This document shows, in pieces, positions 10,189 to 19,763 of a DNA stretch of 30,540 nt (positions are counted from its first letter, which is position 1; every line of letters begins with the position of its first letter). The position numbers and the translations under genes are program-made. Source of the DNA: Seminavis robusta (lineage: Eukaryota; Bacillariophyta; Bacillariophyceae; Naviculales; Naviculaceae). Location: assembly GCA_903772945.1 (NCBI GenBank), contig CAICTM010001370.1, positions 1 through 30,540 on the forward strand. Direction: 5' to 3'. The notes under the pieces were generated by a model. It made no database searches. It saw only the letters and a program-made list of their open reading frames with translations, and was not told the origin of the DNA.

Positions 10189-11148
10189 GGCAATGCTCAA
10201 ATTGAAAGACCGACGTGTATTGGCTGCCAAGCAAATTCAACAAAGATGACAAAAAGTTTATCAAAGAGGAACTGATGTCTGTATTTGCACTTCATGCAAG
10301 GAAGCAGGCTTTAATGTTAAAAACAGAGGCTATGACAGAACGAAGAGCCTACCTTACAGTCGTGTGCCCGAGACATAGGTATTAAAAGGAAGCACCATCA
10401 AAGGCAACCCAACAAAGTCCTACTACCCAAAATCAGTTACCTATAATTGGAAAAGACAAGTTTGTCCTTTCTATTTTAATGTTTTACTTCAGTAATGAGA
10501 CAGGCGATGGTTCCTGCCAGCCAACCAGGCGGAAGCACCAAACACATTGGACATCCGAAGCTCGACCCTAGCCAAATTCAATCCAGATCAAACATTTGGG
10601 TTCCGAGGTGGTCACATTGGCAGATCAGTGCCTAAGAAATCACTTGCCTCCCAGTTTGATAAAAACTTTGCTGTACGAAACCACTGGTCTACCCGTGAGT
10701 TCAAAGCAGCTGGAGGGCATGAAGCGGAATCATCCGGCAAGGGATTGTGCTCTCGATAATGTCAGCTGATGGTGTTGAAACGCAAGTCCCTGCTGATGAA
10801 GCAACAGCAGCTGACCGGCTACTCGCACGGCTCCAGTCAGATAAGACAAAGGCTTTTGTAGTCTTGTTTGCCGATTTTGAAACTGGACACCTGAGATTTA
10901 GACAAAGACGAAGAGGTGCCGCTTCTCAAGACATTGATTCCAATGCTCTGGCTGATGAAGTCGACAGTGCTGCAGCATTTTCTGAAAAGGTTAGGAATGC
11001 ATTATCCATTACCGGATCGGGCTTGATTCTTCTTGCACTAGCATGGACAACAGAAAGTGCACAGCGGCTCTTCCGAATGTACCCCGAGTATAAATCAGGT
11101 GATATTACTTTCAAAAACAAATGCGGAGAAGAGAGAGCTGCAGACTGA
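10189..11148 (+). pseudogene. Broken MULE-like transposase, N-terminal half
   Basis: Three pieces read as one decayed gene. At 10189-10490 a frame with two in-frame stops contains CICTSC and later WKRQVCPFYFNV, like a zinc-binding N-terminal module. At about 10571-10764 another frame reads DQCLRNHLPPSLIKTLLYET and onward to RDCALDN. A one-base shift then enters 10747-11148, with ALAWTTESAQRLFRMYPE and SGDITFKNKCGEER. The last block resembles the start of the MULE catalytic core, where the first Asp sits in a GDxTxxTN context; here the Asp in GDITF is present but the TNxxxPL part is altered. The rest of the catalytic domain is absent. Loss of function is certain as read; the family call is moderate. 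Confidence 0.5.
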
Positions 11149-11149
11149 A

Positions 11150-11590
11150 TCAGGCAAAGCTGCAGATGGGCAAACATTCAGTTAGACATTTGCTTTCCTT
11201 AACACCCTTAGTCTTACCCGTCTTGCCCATGCAATGCTGGTACAATGACGTGCCTGCCTTGTTGTGAAGCTTGAGGGACTGGGGGTTTAAAGGTATCTGG
11301 TCTTCGGGTAAACCAATAGCATGAGCCACGCAGTCCAGACAGTAGACTTGATCCTGTGGGTCTAAGATAGTATGAAGCTGAATCTTGCCCTTCTTCTTGG
11401 GATCAACATAAGACCTTAAACACAAGGGGAATCTTTCCTTCACAACTCGACAAGCTGCTCTTCAGAGATTTCCCAATGCCAAAAAGGTCCACAATTGTCC
11501 GGGCCAGGAGGAGCGCGCACTTCATCTATTTGCATTTCTGCTAAGGCATCGTCCCCCATGGGGTTAGTGTCACCTTCAGCCATGATACCT
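11150..11590 (-). pseudogene. Convergent minus-strand ORF of the transposon, frame-broken
   Basis: From ATG near 11583 the minus strand reads MAEGDTNPMGDDALAEMQ and on to DNCGPFWHWEISEEQLVEL, then a stop. A shifted frame (11150-11443) continues with KERFPLCLRSYVDPKKKGK, LDPQDQVYCLDCVAHAIG and LHNKAGTSLYQHCMG. A CLDC pair followed by H and C could bind zinc. Upstream, ctgtaagtacc near 11855 and ttattcatag near 11590 could be splice donor and acceptor of an intron made of the internal GATACATA block, with an earlier exon around 11870-12100. I do not recognise the protein. It may be an accessory protein of the element. Confidence 0.4.
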
Positions 11591-11640
11591 ATGAATAAAG
11601 CCATATACAAACAGCAGAAACAAAGATTGCAGTCAGTACA

Positions 11641-11838
11641 ATACGGAAATATGTATGATATACATTATACATATAATAGATATAGTACATACGATACATA
11701 CGATACATATCATACATATCATACATACGATACATATCATACATCGATACATTTAATAAAAGGTTTGTATGATACAATACTATACCATACTTATCTACAT
11801 ACGATACATATTATATATATCATACGTACGATACAAAG
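11641..11838. repeat. Internal CATACGATA repeat block
   Basis: Degenerate tandem units of about 9-18 bp (catacgata, catatcatac, cgatacatat) over ~200 bp, of the same word family as both ends of the element. It lies where the minus-strand ORF may have an intron. Confidence 0.75.
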
Positions 11839-12280
11839 GGTACTTACAGGTTTCAGTACTGTGATCTACTGGTGAAATGGAAATGTGCTGTTTTTTGACT
11901 TCCTTGACTTCCTGGTGTGGTGTCCTTCCTTGTTCACCTTGTTCTATAAGTCTATGAATAATAGAAAAGAGTGAAAGCATTGTTGAGAGACTTGGGTATG
12001 GCATGGAGGAGGAAAGAAGAGAGGGTGATATGACATCAACTTTTGCTCATCTGATGAATAGCCACTCTCTCTGACCATTTCACAAGCAGGAAGCTGAGTA
12101 AATGTACCTGAAGTAGTGGTAGAGATGGGGTGATAGCTGAATAACAACAGAAGCAACAATAGCAGGAGCAACAAGAGGGAGAGAAGAAGAAGTGTGGATG
12201 GTGGTGTTTTTTTTGGTGTGCTTTTTAAAAATGGCTGCTGCTGATCAAGGGAGTTCTCATTGGTCCACGTTCGCGCGTAT

Positions 12281-12375
12281 AATACGTACGATACATATGA
12301 TACGTACAATACGTACGATATATACAATATGTACAATACATACAATACGTACGATACATATTATATGTATGATAC
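12281..12375. repeat. Subterminal GATACATA repeat block, right
   Basis: Units such as cgtacgatacatatgatacg and acaatacgtacgata mirror the left block at 9797-9960 and end about 20 bp before the right terminal repeat. Confidence 0.75.
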
Positions 12376-12394
12376 CTTTGAAACTCAAAACCTT

Positions 12395-12415
12395 AAGGTG
12401 CGTGCTTTTGGGGGC
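12395..12415 (-). repeat. Right terminal inverted repeat
   Basis: Exact reverse complement of 9766-9786, 21 of 21 bases. The flank (ctctcatag) does not repeat the left flank (taatgacaa), so there is no 9-bp target duplication at these boundaries. Confidence 0.85.
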
Positions 12416-13382
12416 CTCTCATAGCTGGGTACTGCCAGTACATACCCGAGTACCGTACCTGAGTACCGGTAATTATAAATAAGCGCAGCAATCGCCAGCT
12501 ACTACTGTAGAAGCTGGAATGGCTTGAGGTGAACTTCAACCTGACTCAGCAGAGAAGACACTGCGGATTAACTTCCAGGTAAGGAGATCTTGAATTCACA
12601 ACACACAGATTTAACAACCACGATCCGCGACCTCAAAGCGACCAAACTAAGACATAAGACAAAGGTGAAGAGGTGGTGGAGAGCTGCAATCCCAAATCAA
12701 TCTGAACAGCTATCTGAACGAACGTGATGCAGAGCCAACAGCCAAGCCACTGCCAGCTATGTGCCGTTGATAGCTCATAGATAGCTCATAGATAGCTCAT
12801 AGATAGCTCATAGATATCCATGCAGCCACATGTAGCTAGCATACCGGTAGGCTAGTAACCAGCTGAACTTCCGCTTGGAAAAGCTCTCGGAACGCGCTCG
12901 GTAGACCTACATGCTGCCTGTTTCAGAATAGGGCGAGACAGTGCACAGTAAGGACAGCAGCGTCATAGCATACTGCCCACGCGGAACTGATGCCAAAGAC
13001 AACGCATCACTATAGTGCCTTTTACGGTATCCGTAACGGCAGTATTGGTGCTGGGAGCGATGCGACTACTCGGAGTACTACTAGCCGGACAAACCCCAGC
13101 TGACGAGCGATGTACGCAATCCAAGAGATAGTACATGCTGGCTACCGGTAACGGGAACGTCTCTGCCACTTCCTTCACCCAAGAACACCACAAAGTTGCC
13201 GGGGCATGCGGTTGCTGCCGGCTGCCGTGTTGCTTTCCAGATATTCTTGCGGCGGTACCAAACTGATCCCCTTCTTCCGCATTGTCAGACATGAGCATTT
13301 ATTTGATGGATGGTCCGTCTCCCGTGTCTCTCTGGTGGAAATCACTACTGGTAGCTACCGTAGCAACTAGCTATCTACTGTA
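12416..13382. other. Noncoding spacer right of the transposon
   Basis: Nearly 1 kb without a supported gene. A 111-codon minus frame (12963-13298) has no recognisable features. The stretch contains TACCGGTA palindromes at 12464, 12842 and 13143 and the 11-bp tandem listed separately. Confidence 0.45.
12769..12812. repeat. Perfect 11-bp tandem repeat, four copies
   Basis: Four exact copies of gatagctcata, followed by a partial gata. The perfect identity contrasts with the diverged arrays elsewhere in the window and suggests recent slippage. Confidence 0.95.
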
Positions 13383-13577
13383 AGGGCCGGATTTTTTTTG
13401 CCGCCGAGGGGCAGACCTTGGAGGTGCAGGTTTTGCCAGCGCAGAGGATCCTCCGTAGCTAGAGGTGCAATTTTTTGCCGCCGAGGTTCAGAGTTTTTGC
13501 CCCCGAGGTGTGGTTCCTACGGTAGCTACTAGCCACCGGTAGAGGTGCAGAGGTTTTGCCCCCAAGGTGGGATCCTA
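13383..13577. repeat. Imperfect gaggtgcag/ttttgcc repeat
   Basis: Four or five loose copies of a unit built from gaggtgcag, a T-run and gccgccgag or gcccccgag. It directly precedes the GAAACTAAC array. No open frame crosses it. Confidence 0.6.
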
Positions 13578-13932
13578 GAGGTGAAACTGTAGTTTCACGG
13601 AAATGGCTAACGTTGAAACTAACCCGAATTCCGTGAAAGTAATAGTTTCACTGAAATTTTGGTGAAACTAACTCGAAAACCGTGAAACTAACTCAAAACC
13701 TTGAAACAAACTCAAAAACCGTGAAACTAAGGAGAAACCAGTCATAGTAAATCAATGTAAACACCACTGAAACCGTGAAACTAACTTAAAACCGTGAAAC
13801 TAACCAAAAACCGAGAATCTAACGCAAAACCATGAAGCTAATAGTTTCACTGAAATTTATAAATTTCCGTGAAACTAACTCCGATTTCCGTGAAACTAAC
13901 ATTTCCGTGCAACTAACGTTTTCCGTGAAACT
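13578..13932. repeat. ccGTGAAACTAACtcaaaa minisatellite
   Basis: About fifteen imperfect copies of a 17-20 bp unit containing gtgaaactaac, mostly in one orientation, with a few inverted copies (tagtttcact near 13643 and 13842). The inverted copies allow stem formation. The core is shared with zones at 2170-2480 and 19200-19456. Confidence 0.85.
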
Positions 13933-15194
13933 AACTTCCCACACTGCTTTGAGTCCCGTTTCAGGACCTTGCAGTGCCGGAGCTACGGACACTGGCTGGC
14001 CAGGACTATCACCATGATGCGCTGTTTTATTCCGCGGGAGTTGGTTTTTTAAGGAAAGCCAGTTAGTTTGTTAGCTTTCCTCAAAAATTTCAGAACAAAG
14101 TTTTTCCAGGTGCTTGATTGGATGTGCCCGGAGCTGGAGCCAAGGGTACTGGTAGGCACCAGTGGAAACAGGAGCAGGTCCCGGGGATGGACTGGATGTG
14201 GAGTCTGGAGATGGACCAAGCGTAAATCCAGAAACAGGCCTAGAGTACCGGTATTGATGCGCATAGCTATAGATACTTCGTAGGGGGTGGGTTTCAGGGC
14301 AGCTCTGGAGTATGGTACTGATTGGTCTACTGGGCAGAAGATTTGGGACCATGATCCAATACTCTGCCACGTTCCACAACTGCAGCGATCGAGCCCTGTA
14401 TTTCGCTTTTTAATTGCCAAAATGGGGACATGCCGGTACCGGTACCGTTCAGTGCATGGATTCCATCACTTCCGTGAAATCTGCTTCGCTGATTGAATTC
14501 AGACACGCTCTAGCACATTACAATTTTCTACGCCAAGGTGAAGTTGCAACCACGACTGCTTTACTATACCGGTAGCATGTTTTGTACAACTAAGTACTCC
14601 TTGCGAAAACTGACCAAAGCACTTTTTACCGTGGATATCTGACAGCAACGCAGTTGTTGCGTCCAAACCAAACAAATACAAATGCGCTGCGATTGAAGTT
14701 ACTACATGTAGAAGTCTAGTGAGTATAGAAGTTCATCTTCTTTGTTGCTGCGTTTCTTCTCCTTCTGCTACGACCACTACAACACTACAACAAATAAATA
14801 ACATTCTTCTCCTTTAGAAGGCGAGACCGACCAGTCTCCCTCCCCTCTACGCCAACGACTTTACGGTAAGAGGTAAGAGTGAGACTCCAGTGGAGCGGTG
14901 GTTCCTGTGTTCCTGTTATTCACTCCCCTCGAATATCCTTTAATTAAATCTCTCCTGTGCTGTTCTCCGCACACTCCTCTCACCGCCTCCCGTAGCCAAT
15001 CAACAAGTGGTATTAATAAAAGGCTTCCGGAGCACTCCATCAAACATCACACACTTACTTCACACTTCACACGATCTTGCCTCTGCCATCATACAAGCTA
15101 GATCTAGCTAGCTACTGAGTAGTACTTTTTCAAGAACCCTGATCTCCTACAAGTATCCTGCTCCATTGCTTTTTGGACGCTATACAGTATCAGA
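13933..15194. other. Intergenic region upstream of the receptor-like gene
   Basis: No gene is supported. Overlapping frames on both strands at 14049-14420 are low-complexity. A 7-bp-arm hairpin (ggaaagc ... gctttcc) lies at about 14053-14080, and TACCGGTA palindromes at 14246, 14437 and 14567. The last ~200 bp, pyrimidine-rich with tcacacttcacacgatc, probably hold the promoter and 5' UTR of the gene at 15195. Confidence 0.4.
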
Positions 15195-16919
15195 ATGATG
15201 GAGAGGCTCATGCGTTTCACGCAATCGCTGCGATGTTTCCTACCGGTACTAATAGCAATAGTATTGACGATGCTAGTCCATGTCACCGCCGAGGAGCCGC
15301 CAGCGTCTACTCGCAATGGTACTACTAGCACTACTACGCTGTCGTCGACCCCCTTCTTTGGCGACCCTACATTGTCTGGCCAGCACTTTCGAATAACCGT
15401 TCTGGAGCATCCGGGATATGTGGATATCATCACCATGCCAGAAGAAGAAGAAGATGGAAGACTCCAGTTTTCGGGGTATATCATCGATGTCCTCGAAGAG
15501 TTGGCCAAACCAAACAGAGCCAATTTCACATACGATTTGGTCACTCCCAGTGGATATGGATCCCTCTGTGAGCCTAGATTGACCCCAAACAAGGAGGGTA
15601 ATCCGGATGACGCCTTTGGCAAACGTTATTTCCAGGCGTATCAGTGTGGAGAATCGGATGTCAATGATCGGCCCAAGACACACTATACAACCGACTTTTA
15701 CTGGGGAATCTTTTACATTACACCCGAGAGGCTCAAGGCCAACCGATTCACCATTCCCATTGCTCCACCCGCTCGAGCCACATTGGGCATGATGGGAACG
15801 GCGACACATATTCAAAACATTCATGAATTGGCCGCGTCCAACAACACACAAAATTATCAAATCTGTGCGTTTGATGGGACTGCCTACAAGGATAGCCTTG
15901 TTTTGAGCTTTCCACAATTGCACTTTAAAGGAATCTCCTACGCGGAGGACGTTCACACACTGCTTCATGAGGGAGTTTGTGATATTATCATTGAATCCTA
16001 CCCAGTGTTGAAGCAAACGGTGTTGCAGTTGTACAATGACAATACGTGCATTGCCAATGGCAAACCCATTGGAGTGATTGGAGAACCATTGGAGTATGGG
16101 CTCAACTATTTTGCCTTTGGCATCCGAGATGACTTGCCAGAGTCCGTGGTGCGGACATTGGACTTTTGGTTGCAGGCTCTCATGGCATGCTTCCCCGAAG
16201 ATCCAGATGGATACTGCCCCAACGGGGTTGGTAGCACCAGTCAAATGTACAATGTGCATGGTGGCACGGGGCAAGAATGTGGCTATGAACAGTATCCACC
16301 CAATACGGATGATAGTGGACTGCATGTGGCTGCCATTGTGACCATTGCCATTACTCCTGTCTTGCTTGTCGTCACTCTGGGCATGATCTATCATTTGCAC
16401 CGGCTGAAACATCAAGAGAAACGAATGAAAAAGAGGTTCATTCAACAATTGGCCAGGAATATTGACATTGGACCCAGTGTGAGACAGATTAGTGTGGAAA
16501 AGCTTTCCGAAACATTCCAGCACATTGGAGGGAAAGATGGAAAAATCAGCAAGGAGGACTTGGCAAAGTGGATGAATGACTTGCACCTAGACTTTCTTTC
16601 CGACAAGGACTTTGACAGGCTATGGGACACTATGGATATGGAGGGCACTGGATATGTGGATCCCATTGACTTTTTTGCGTTCCTGAATGAATGTGACAAG
16701 CAATTCAAAGAAGTCCATGAAGAATTCAGTTCACTCCCCAAGAGCGAGAAACTAAAGCTGGCGGCTCGGCGGTTGTCCAACATCAAGGCTGTCGGAGAGG
16801 AAGGAGTTGACAGGATGGAACGGCGCAACAATCGGCGGAGTCGATTCCAAATACCAGGTTTGGCAAGCAGCAACCCACTGGGTTCCTCTGCTGCTTTCTC
16901 GGCTCCATCGCAGCTGTAG
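15195..16919 (+). CDS. Putative receptor: periplasmic-binding-like ectodomain, TM helix, EF-hands
   Basis: A single-exon 574-residue protein. Residues 1-32 are a signal peptide. Residues ~64-335 resemble a type 2 periplasmic-binding or ionotropic-glutamate-receptor ligand domain. FRITVLEHPGYVDI is a first strand, FSGYIIDVLEELA matches the FxGYxIDVLxxLA helix, TPERLKANRFTIP fits the hinge region, and VCDIIIESYPVL is the second-lobe strand. Ten or so Cys and several N-glycosylation sequons support an extracytoplasmic location. Residues 377-400 form one transmembrane helix, followed by a basic RLKHQEKRMKKR. The cytosolic part carries two EF-hands: a weak one at 443-457 and a better loop DMEGTGYVDPID at 481-492, whose last position is Asp and not the usual Glu. 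No pore loop or M1-M3 helices exist, so it is not an ion channel. Ligand sensing linked to Ca2+ is inferred. The start is supported by the signal peptide. Confidence 0.75.
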   Translation: MMERLMRFTQSLRCFLPVLIAIVLTMLVHVTAEEPPASTRNGTTSTTTLSSTPFFGDPTLSGQHFRITVLEHPGYVDIITMPEEEEDGRLQFSGYIIDVLEELAKPNRANFTYDLVTPSGYGSLCEPRLTPNKEGNPDDAFGKRYFQAYQCGESDVNDRPKTHYTTDFYWGIFYITPERLKANRFTIPIAPPARATLGMMGTATHIQNIHELAASNNTQNYQICAFDGTAYKDSLVLSFPQLHFKGISYAEDVHTLLHEGVCDIIIESYPVLKQTVLQLYNDNTCIANGKPIGVIGEPLEYGLNYFAFGIRDDLPESVVRTLDFWLQALMACFPEDPDGYCPNGVGSTSQMYNVHGGTGQECGYEQYPPNTDDSGLHVAAIVTIAITPVLLVVTLGMIYHLHRLKHQEKRMKKRFIQQLARNIDIGPSVRQISVEKLSETFQHIGGKDGKISKEDLAKWMNDLHLDFLSDKDFDRLWDTMDMEGTGYVDPIDFFAFLNECDKQFKEVHEEFSSLPKSEKLKLAARRLSNIKAVGEEGVDRMERRNNRRSRFQIPGLASSNPLGSSAAFSAPSQL

Positions 16920-17043
16920 TCTCTAGCTAGAGGCAGGGTGGAACCCGGCAGATTGCAGGGAGAGCCACAGGGGGTGATTGTGTGTCGTGCATCTTAGTTT
17001 GGCAAAAAAAGATAAAATGGTACATTAGCGGACATCGATGAAA

Positions 17044-18501
17044 CTATTTCCCACTTCCTTGCGCCTCCAAAAGCGGAACCTCCACTTCAACAACGAGTCC
17101 ACTGGGGTTTAAAGCTCGGAAACGAGAAACCTCGTCGCGTGACTGCGGTCCTCCCCCCACTCGGACTAACATGTCGAGGAACTGCGCAAAGGCTTCACTC
17201 TCATCTCCATGGTTCGAACCTATGGTCACACCACCCTTTGGGAGTGCTCTTGACGGCAGAGGACGCCACTTGGACCGCTTCGTATCCTTTTGCACATGCC
17301 CACTGAAACGCCAGCTTGGGAACAAGACCACCCCCGCTGATAATGACAATGTCTTTCTCCATGGCAGCAGACTCGGCAGTTGCGAGGGCATTCACGAGAG
17401 CATCCCTGGCGACAGTGTGGTCGATCAGGCCACCCCGACTGGTGCCCACAACACCCAACAGGACTCGCCCTTTCATTGGGATATGATGCAAAATCTTTTG
17501 GGCGCCCTCCAAGGTTGTGCCCCTGGGAATCCATCCAACATGCGGTTACAAATGCTCGCCAGGTTGCGGCAATCATCAATCCCGGAGTGATGCCGACCTT
17601 CAAGCTCAATGTCCAGAAGATGCAAGATGTTGGTCATTCCTCGGCTTTTGCAGTGATAGAACTTGGAAAATGGATGCTGAATATTGATCCATGACTTGAA
17701 ATGGTAGGGGACGGGCTGGTTGTGATATTTCAGCTGCTGCGGAAGATATTGACGCAAGTCGCTGTCCCCGCTGGTGCAATAAAGGAACCGCTGTTTGCGG
17801 AGTCTTTGCGTCGCTGGAGTGTTGTCTGTCGCCGATGATGCAATGAGATTATGCTGTTCCAGCCATTGCTGGTGCAAGGCCAGAACTTCGGTCAAAGTTT
17901 TCCCTTGCTTGACGGTAGATTGATGTATCCCTGTCAGAGATGTACAGAACTCCGACAGCTCTGGGTGCACTTCGGGTTTGACATAGTAATGAAATGTGTC
18001 TTCGATCTCGCCCGTTTTGACATTTAGAAGCAATGTGGGAAATTCAATAATCTCTACTGGGTCCGGGTCGGCCTCCCCGTTGGGGCTGCACGTGGCTTCA
18101 AAATCCAATACTAGCAAATAGTCAATGTGTTCGCTGCGCTCGAGATGTCGTCCTGTCTGATCGGGCACTTTGATGCTGGTGCTATTGACTTCTTTGGGAG
18201 TTGACGGTTCGCAACCTGCTTTCTTCTTCTTCTTCTTTGGTGGTGGTTTGGATTGCTGTTTCTTCTTGACAAGCTTCATGATGGCATTGTAGCCAAGCGT
18301 CAGATTGTCTCCATTGCTGTGGGATGGCAGTGCCGCCAACCTTGCCTTCATTTTCGCTTTGAATTCTCTCTGAGCGTCTATTTCTTGAGGCGTTGGCACC
18401 TTTCCTGTCGTTGTGGGTGCAGCGTCGACTAGCTCCCGTAGTCCCAATGGCAGGTCTTCGAGTTCCAGCATCGTTTCAATGGAGGAACAGTACCGGTGCA
18501 A
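17044..18501 (-). pseudogene. ERI1-type 3'-5' exonuclease with SLOG-like C-terminus, two frame breaks
   Basis: Residues 1-322 (18501 to ~17537) form a DEDDh exonuclease of the ERI1 family, which trims small RNAs and histone or 5.8S RNA ends. Asp133 and Glu135 lie in VLDFEATC, Asp248 in SGDSDLR, and His305 and Asp310 in HHSGIDDCRN, so all five catalytic residues are present. A Lys-rich run (79-94) may be nuclear-targeting. Just after ICNRMLDG the open frame fails. The minus-strand frame one base back continues GWIPRGTTLEGAQKIL and then a Rossmann-like block, GVVGTS, DIVIISGGG and AFQWACAKGYEAV. Near 17229 a second shift leads into GVTIGSNHGDESEAFAQFLD and VRVGGGPQS, ending at 17044. No GT-AG intron explains either shift. 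The C-terminal region resembles SLOG or DUF2493-like nucleotide-binding folds, with moderate confidence. It is either a recent pseudogene or a gene with sequence errors. Confidence 0.65.
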
Positions 18502-19763
18502 TGCACTTTGTAGGCGAAGGTGTGGACTCTGACGACTCGACTCGGCTCCTTCTAAGATCTTGAAACGTGCTTTTTCGGAGACGACTGAGTGACATTCGAG
18601 CCGAGTCTGGCTTGGCTACCGATACAGTACAGTCTCTATCATCTCCCCCATTCCCCTTCCCCACCACTAGCTAGCCCCTTTCGGATCTTTGTGGTCCTTT
18701 CCTCCTCCTGTTGGCAGCTCTATCCTGGTTCTTGTGGCCCGTGCCCCTGCCCTGTTCCACTCGGCCTCTCACATCCCCTCCCACACAGCTCCCACCCACA
18801 TAGTCCATTCCAACCCCATTGAAACCTCTTCTGCCTATTATTATAAATCGCACCAGACGCGAAAGCACAACGTCGTCAGCTCATTTGTTCCTCAACTTCC
18901 AGACAACGAACCGTCAATTCAAAGGAAAGAAGCCCGCTTGTAGCTACCGGTGCGGTACCATATCTAGCAAAACCGAACTTTTGGATGGTGCTTTGGTTGC
19001 CTCGGATGAAGCTTCAACATGCTCCCCTTCTCATATCCATGATAGTCAAGTGAGGTGTGTTCTCTACGAAGAACCTGTCCACCGGATGAGATCGGAAGAA
19101 TTTTGTGCTCAGTGGCAACAAGAATACAGTATGGTACCTTTACCGTATGGTACCTCGTACCTGCAAGGTTGGGAACCAGACTGCAATCCTTTTTTGACAG
19201 TTTCTCAAATGAGAAAGTAGTTTCTCATTTGAGAAACTAAGTTCTGAAATGAGAAAGTTAGTTTCTCATTTGGTTGAAATGAGAAACTATCTTTTGAAAT
19301 GAGAAACTATATATGAAACTGCTAGTACATGTGTTGTGATTTCTTCCAGAAATGAGAAACTATTTTATCAAATGAGAAACTAAAACTGTTAGTTTCTCAA
19401 ATTGAGAAACTAAAAATGAGAAACTAAAACTAAAAATGAGAAACTAAAACTGTTTGAAAAATTTCAAAGCATCATTGGGGTTTCACGACCTTGCTGAACC
19501 CGAACCGGTACCGGTACCGGTCGAAAATCAAGGAAAGCGAACGATGCACCTCCTACAGTGTGTACCGGTACCGGTAGGGCCTCTTGCCTACAGTAGCTAG
19601 CTAGAGTTGGGTCTAAAATTGTCCGAAACAGCTCTTTCAAAAGATACTAGCCAAATTGACGATGGTCGATAGAAAGAAGGAAACCGATAGGGCATCTTTC
19701 CCATAATTTGAATTTGAACCAACAATCCTAAATTCGCGACTCCTTTTGACAAAGCCATTAACC
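18502..19763. other. Intergenic region with hairpin repeats
   Basis: The part next to 18502 should be the promoter of the minus-strand exonuclease gene; it contains a pyrimidine-rich stretch (18640-18830). A 133-codon plus frame at 18819-19220 has no recognisable domain and runs into the repeat array. TACCGGTA palindromes lie at 19509, 19563 and 19569, and CTAGCTAG at 18667 and 19597. Confidence 0.4.
19200..19456. repeat. AAATGAGAAACTA repeat array with inverted copies
   Basis: A dozen or so copies of atgagaaacta in both orientations. Two make near-perfect hairpins: agtttctca tt tgagaaact near 19219 and agtttctcaa a ttgagaaact near 19390. The core matches the GAAACTA arrays at 2170-2480 and 13578-13932. 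Confidence 0.85.

Larger units (their letters stand above)
9766..12415. mobile_element. Decayed DNA transposon with 21-bp TIRs, possibly MULE-like
   Basis: A 21-bp perfect inverted repeat (gcccccaaaagcacgcacct plus t) bounds a 2.65-kb segment. Just inside both ends, and once internally, lie dense blocks of GATACATA/CGTATCAT words. Inside are a frame-broken plus-strand ORF resembling the N-terminal half of a Mutator-like transposase and a convergent minus-strand ORF. I found no clear target-site duplication: the bases outside the two ends differ. Weaker inverted similarity continues outward, sharing gggtactg, so the true termini may lie up to ~50 bp further out. The family assignment rests on the transposase fragment only. 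The element cannot be autonomous as read. Confidence 0.7.

Noticed and set aside
11944..12345. 133-codon minus frame with a long Leu run, possibly a membrane protein
   Set aside because: The Leu run comes from a degenerate GAC/AAC/AGC-type repeat, and the N-terminus is translated from the GATACATA block.
9757..12424. 9-bp target-site duplication expected for a MULE
   Set aside because: The flanks taatgacaa and ctctcatag do not match, so no duplication is claimed.
15273..16586. 437-codon open frame on the minus strand
   Set aside because: It is exactly antisense to the receptor-like gene, has no recognisable domain, and mirrors the codon pattern of the sense frame.
17205..17225. T-arm-like sequence catggttcgaacctatg suggesting a tRNA
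   Set aside because: It lies within the coding sequence of the exonuclease C-terminal region, and no acceptor or anticodon stem can be built around it.
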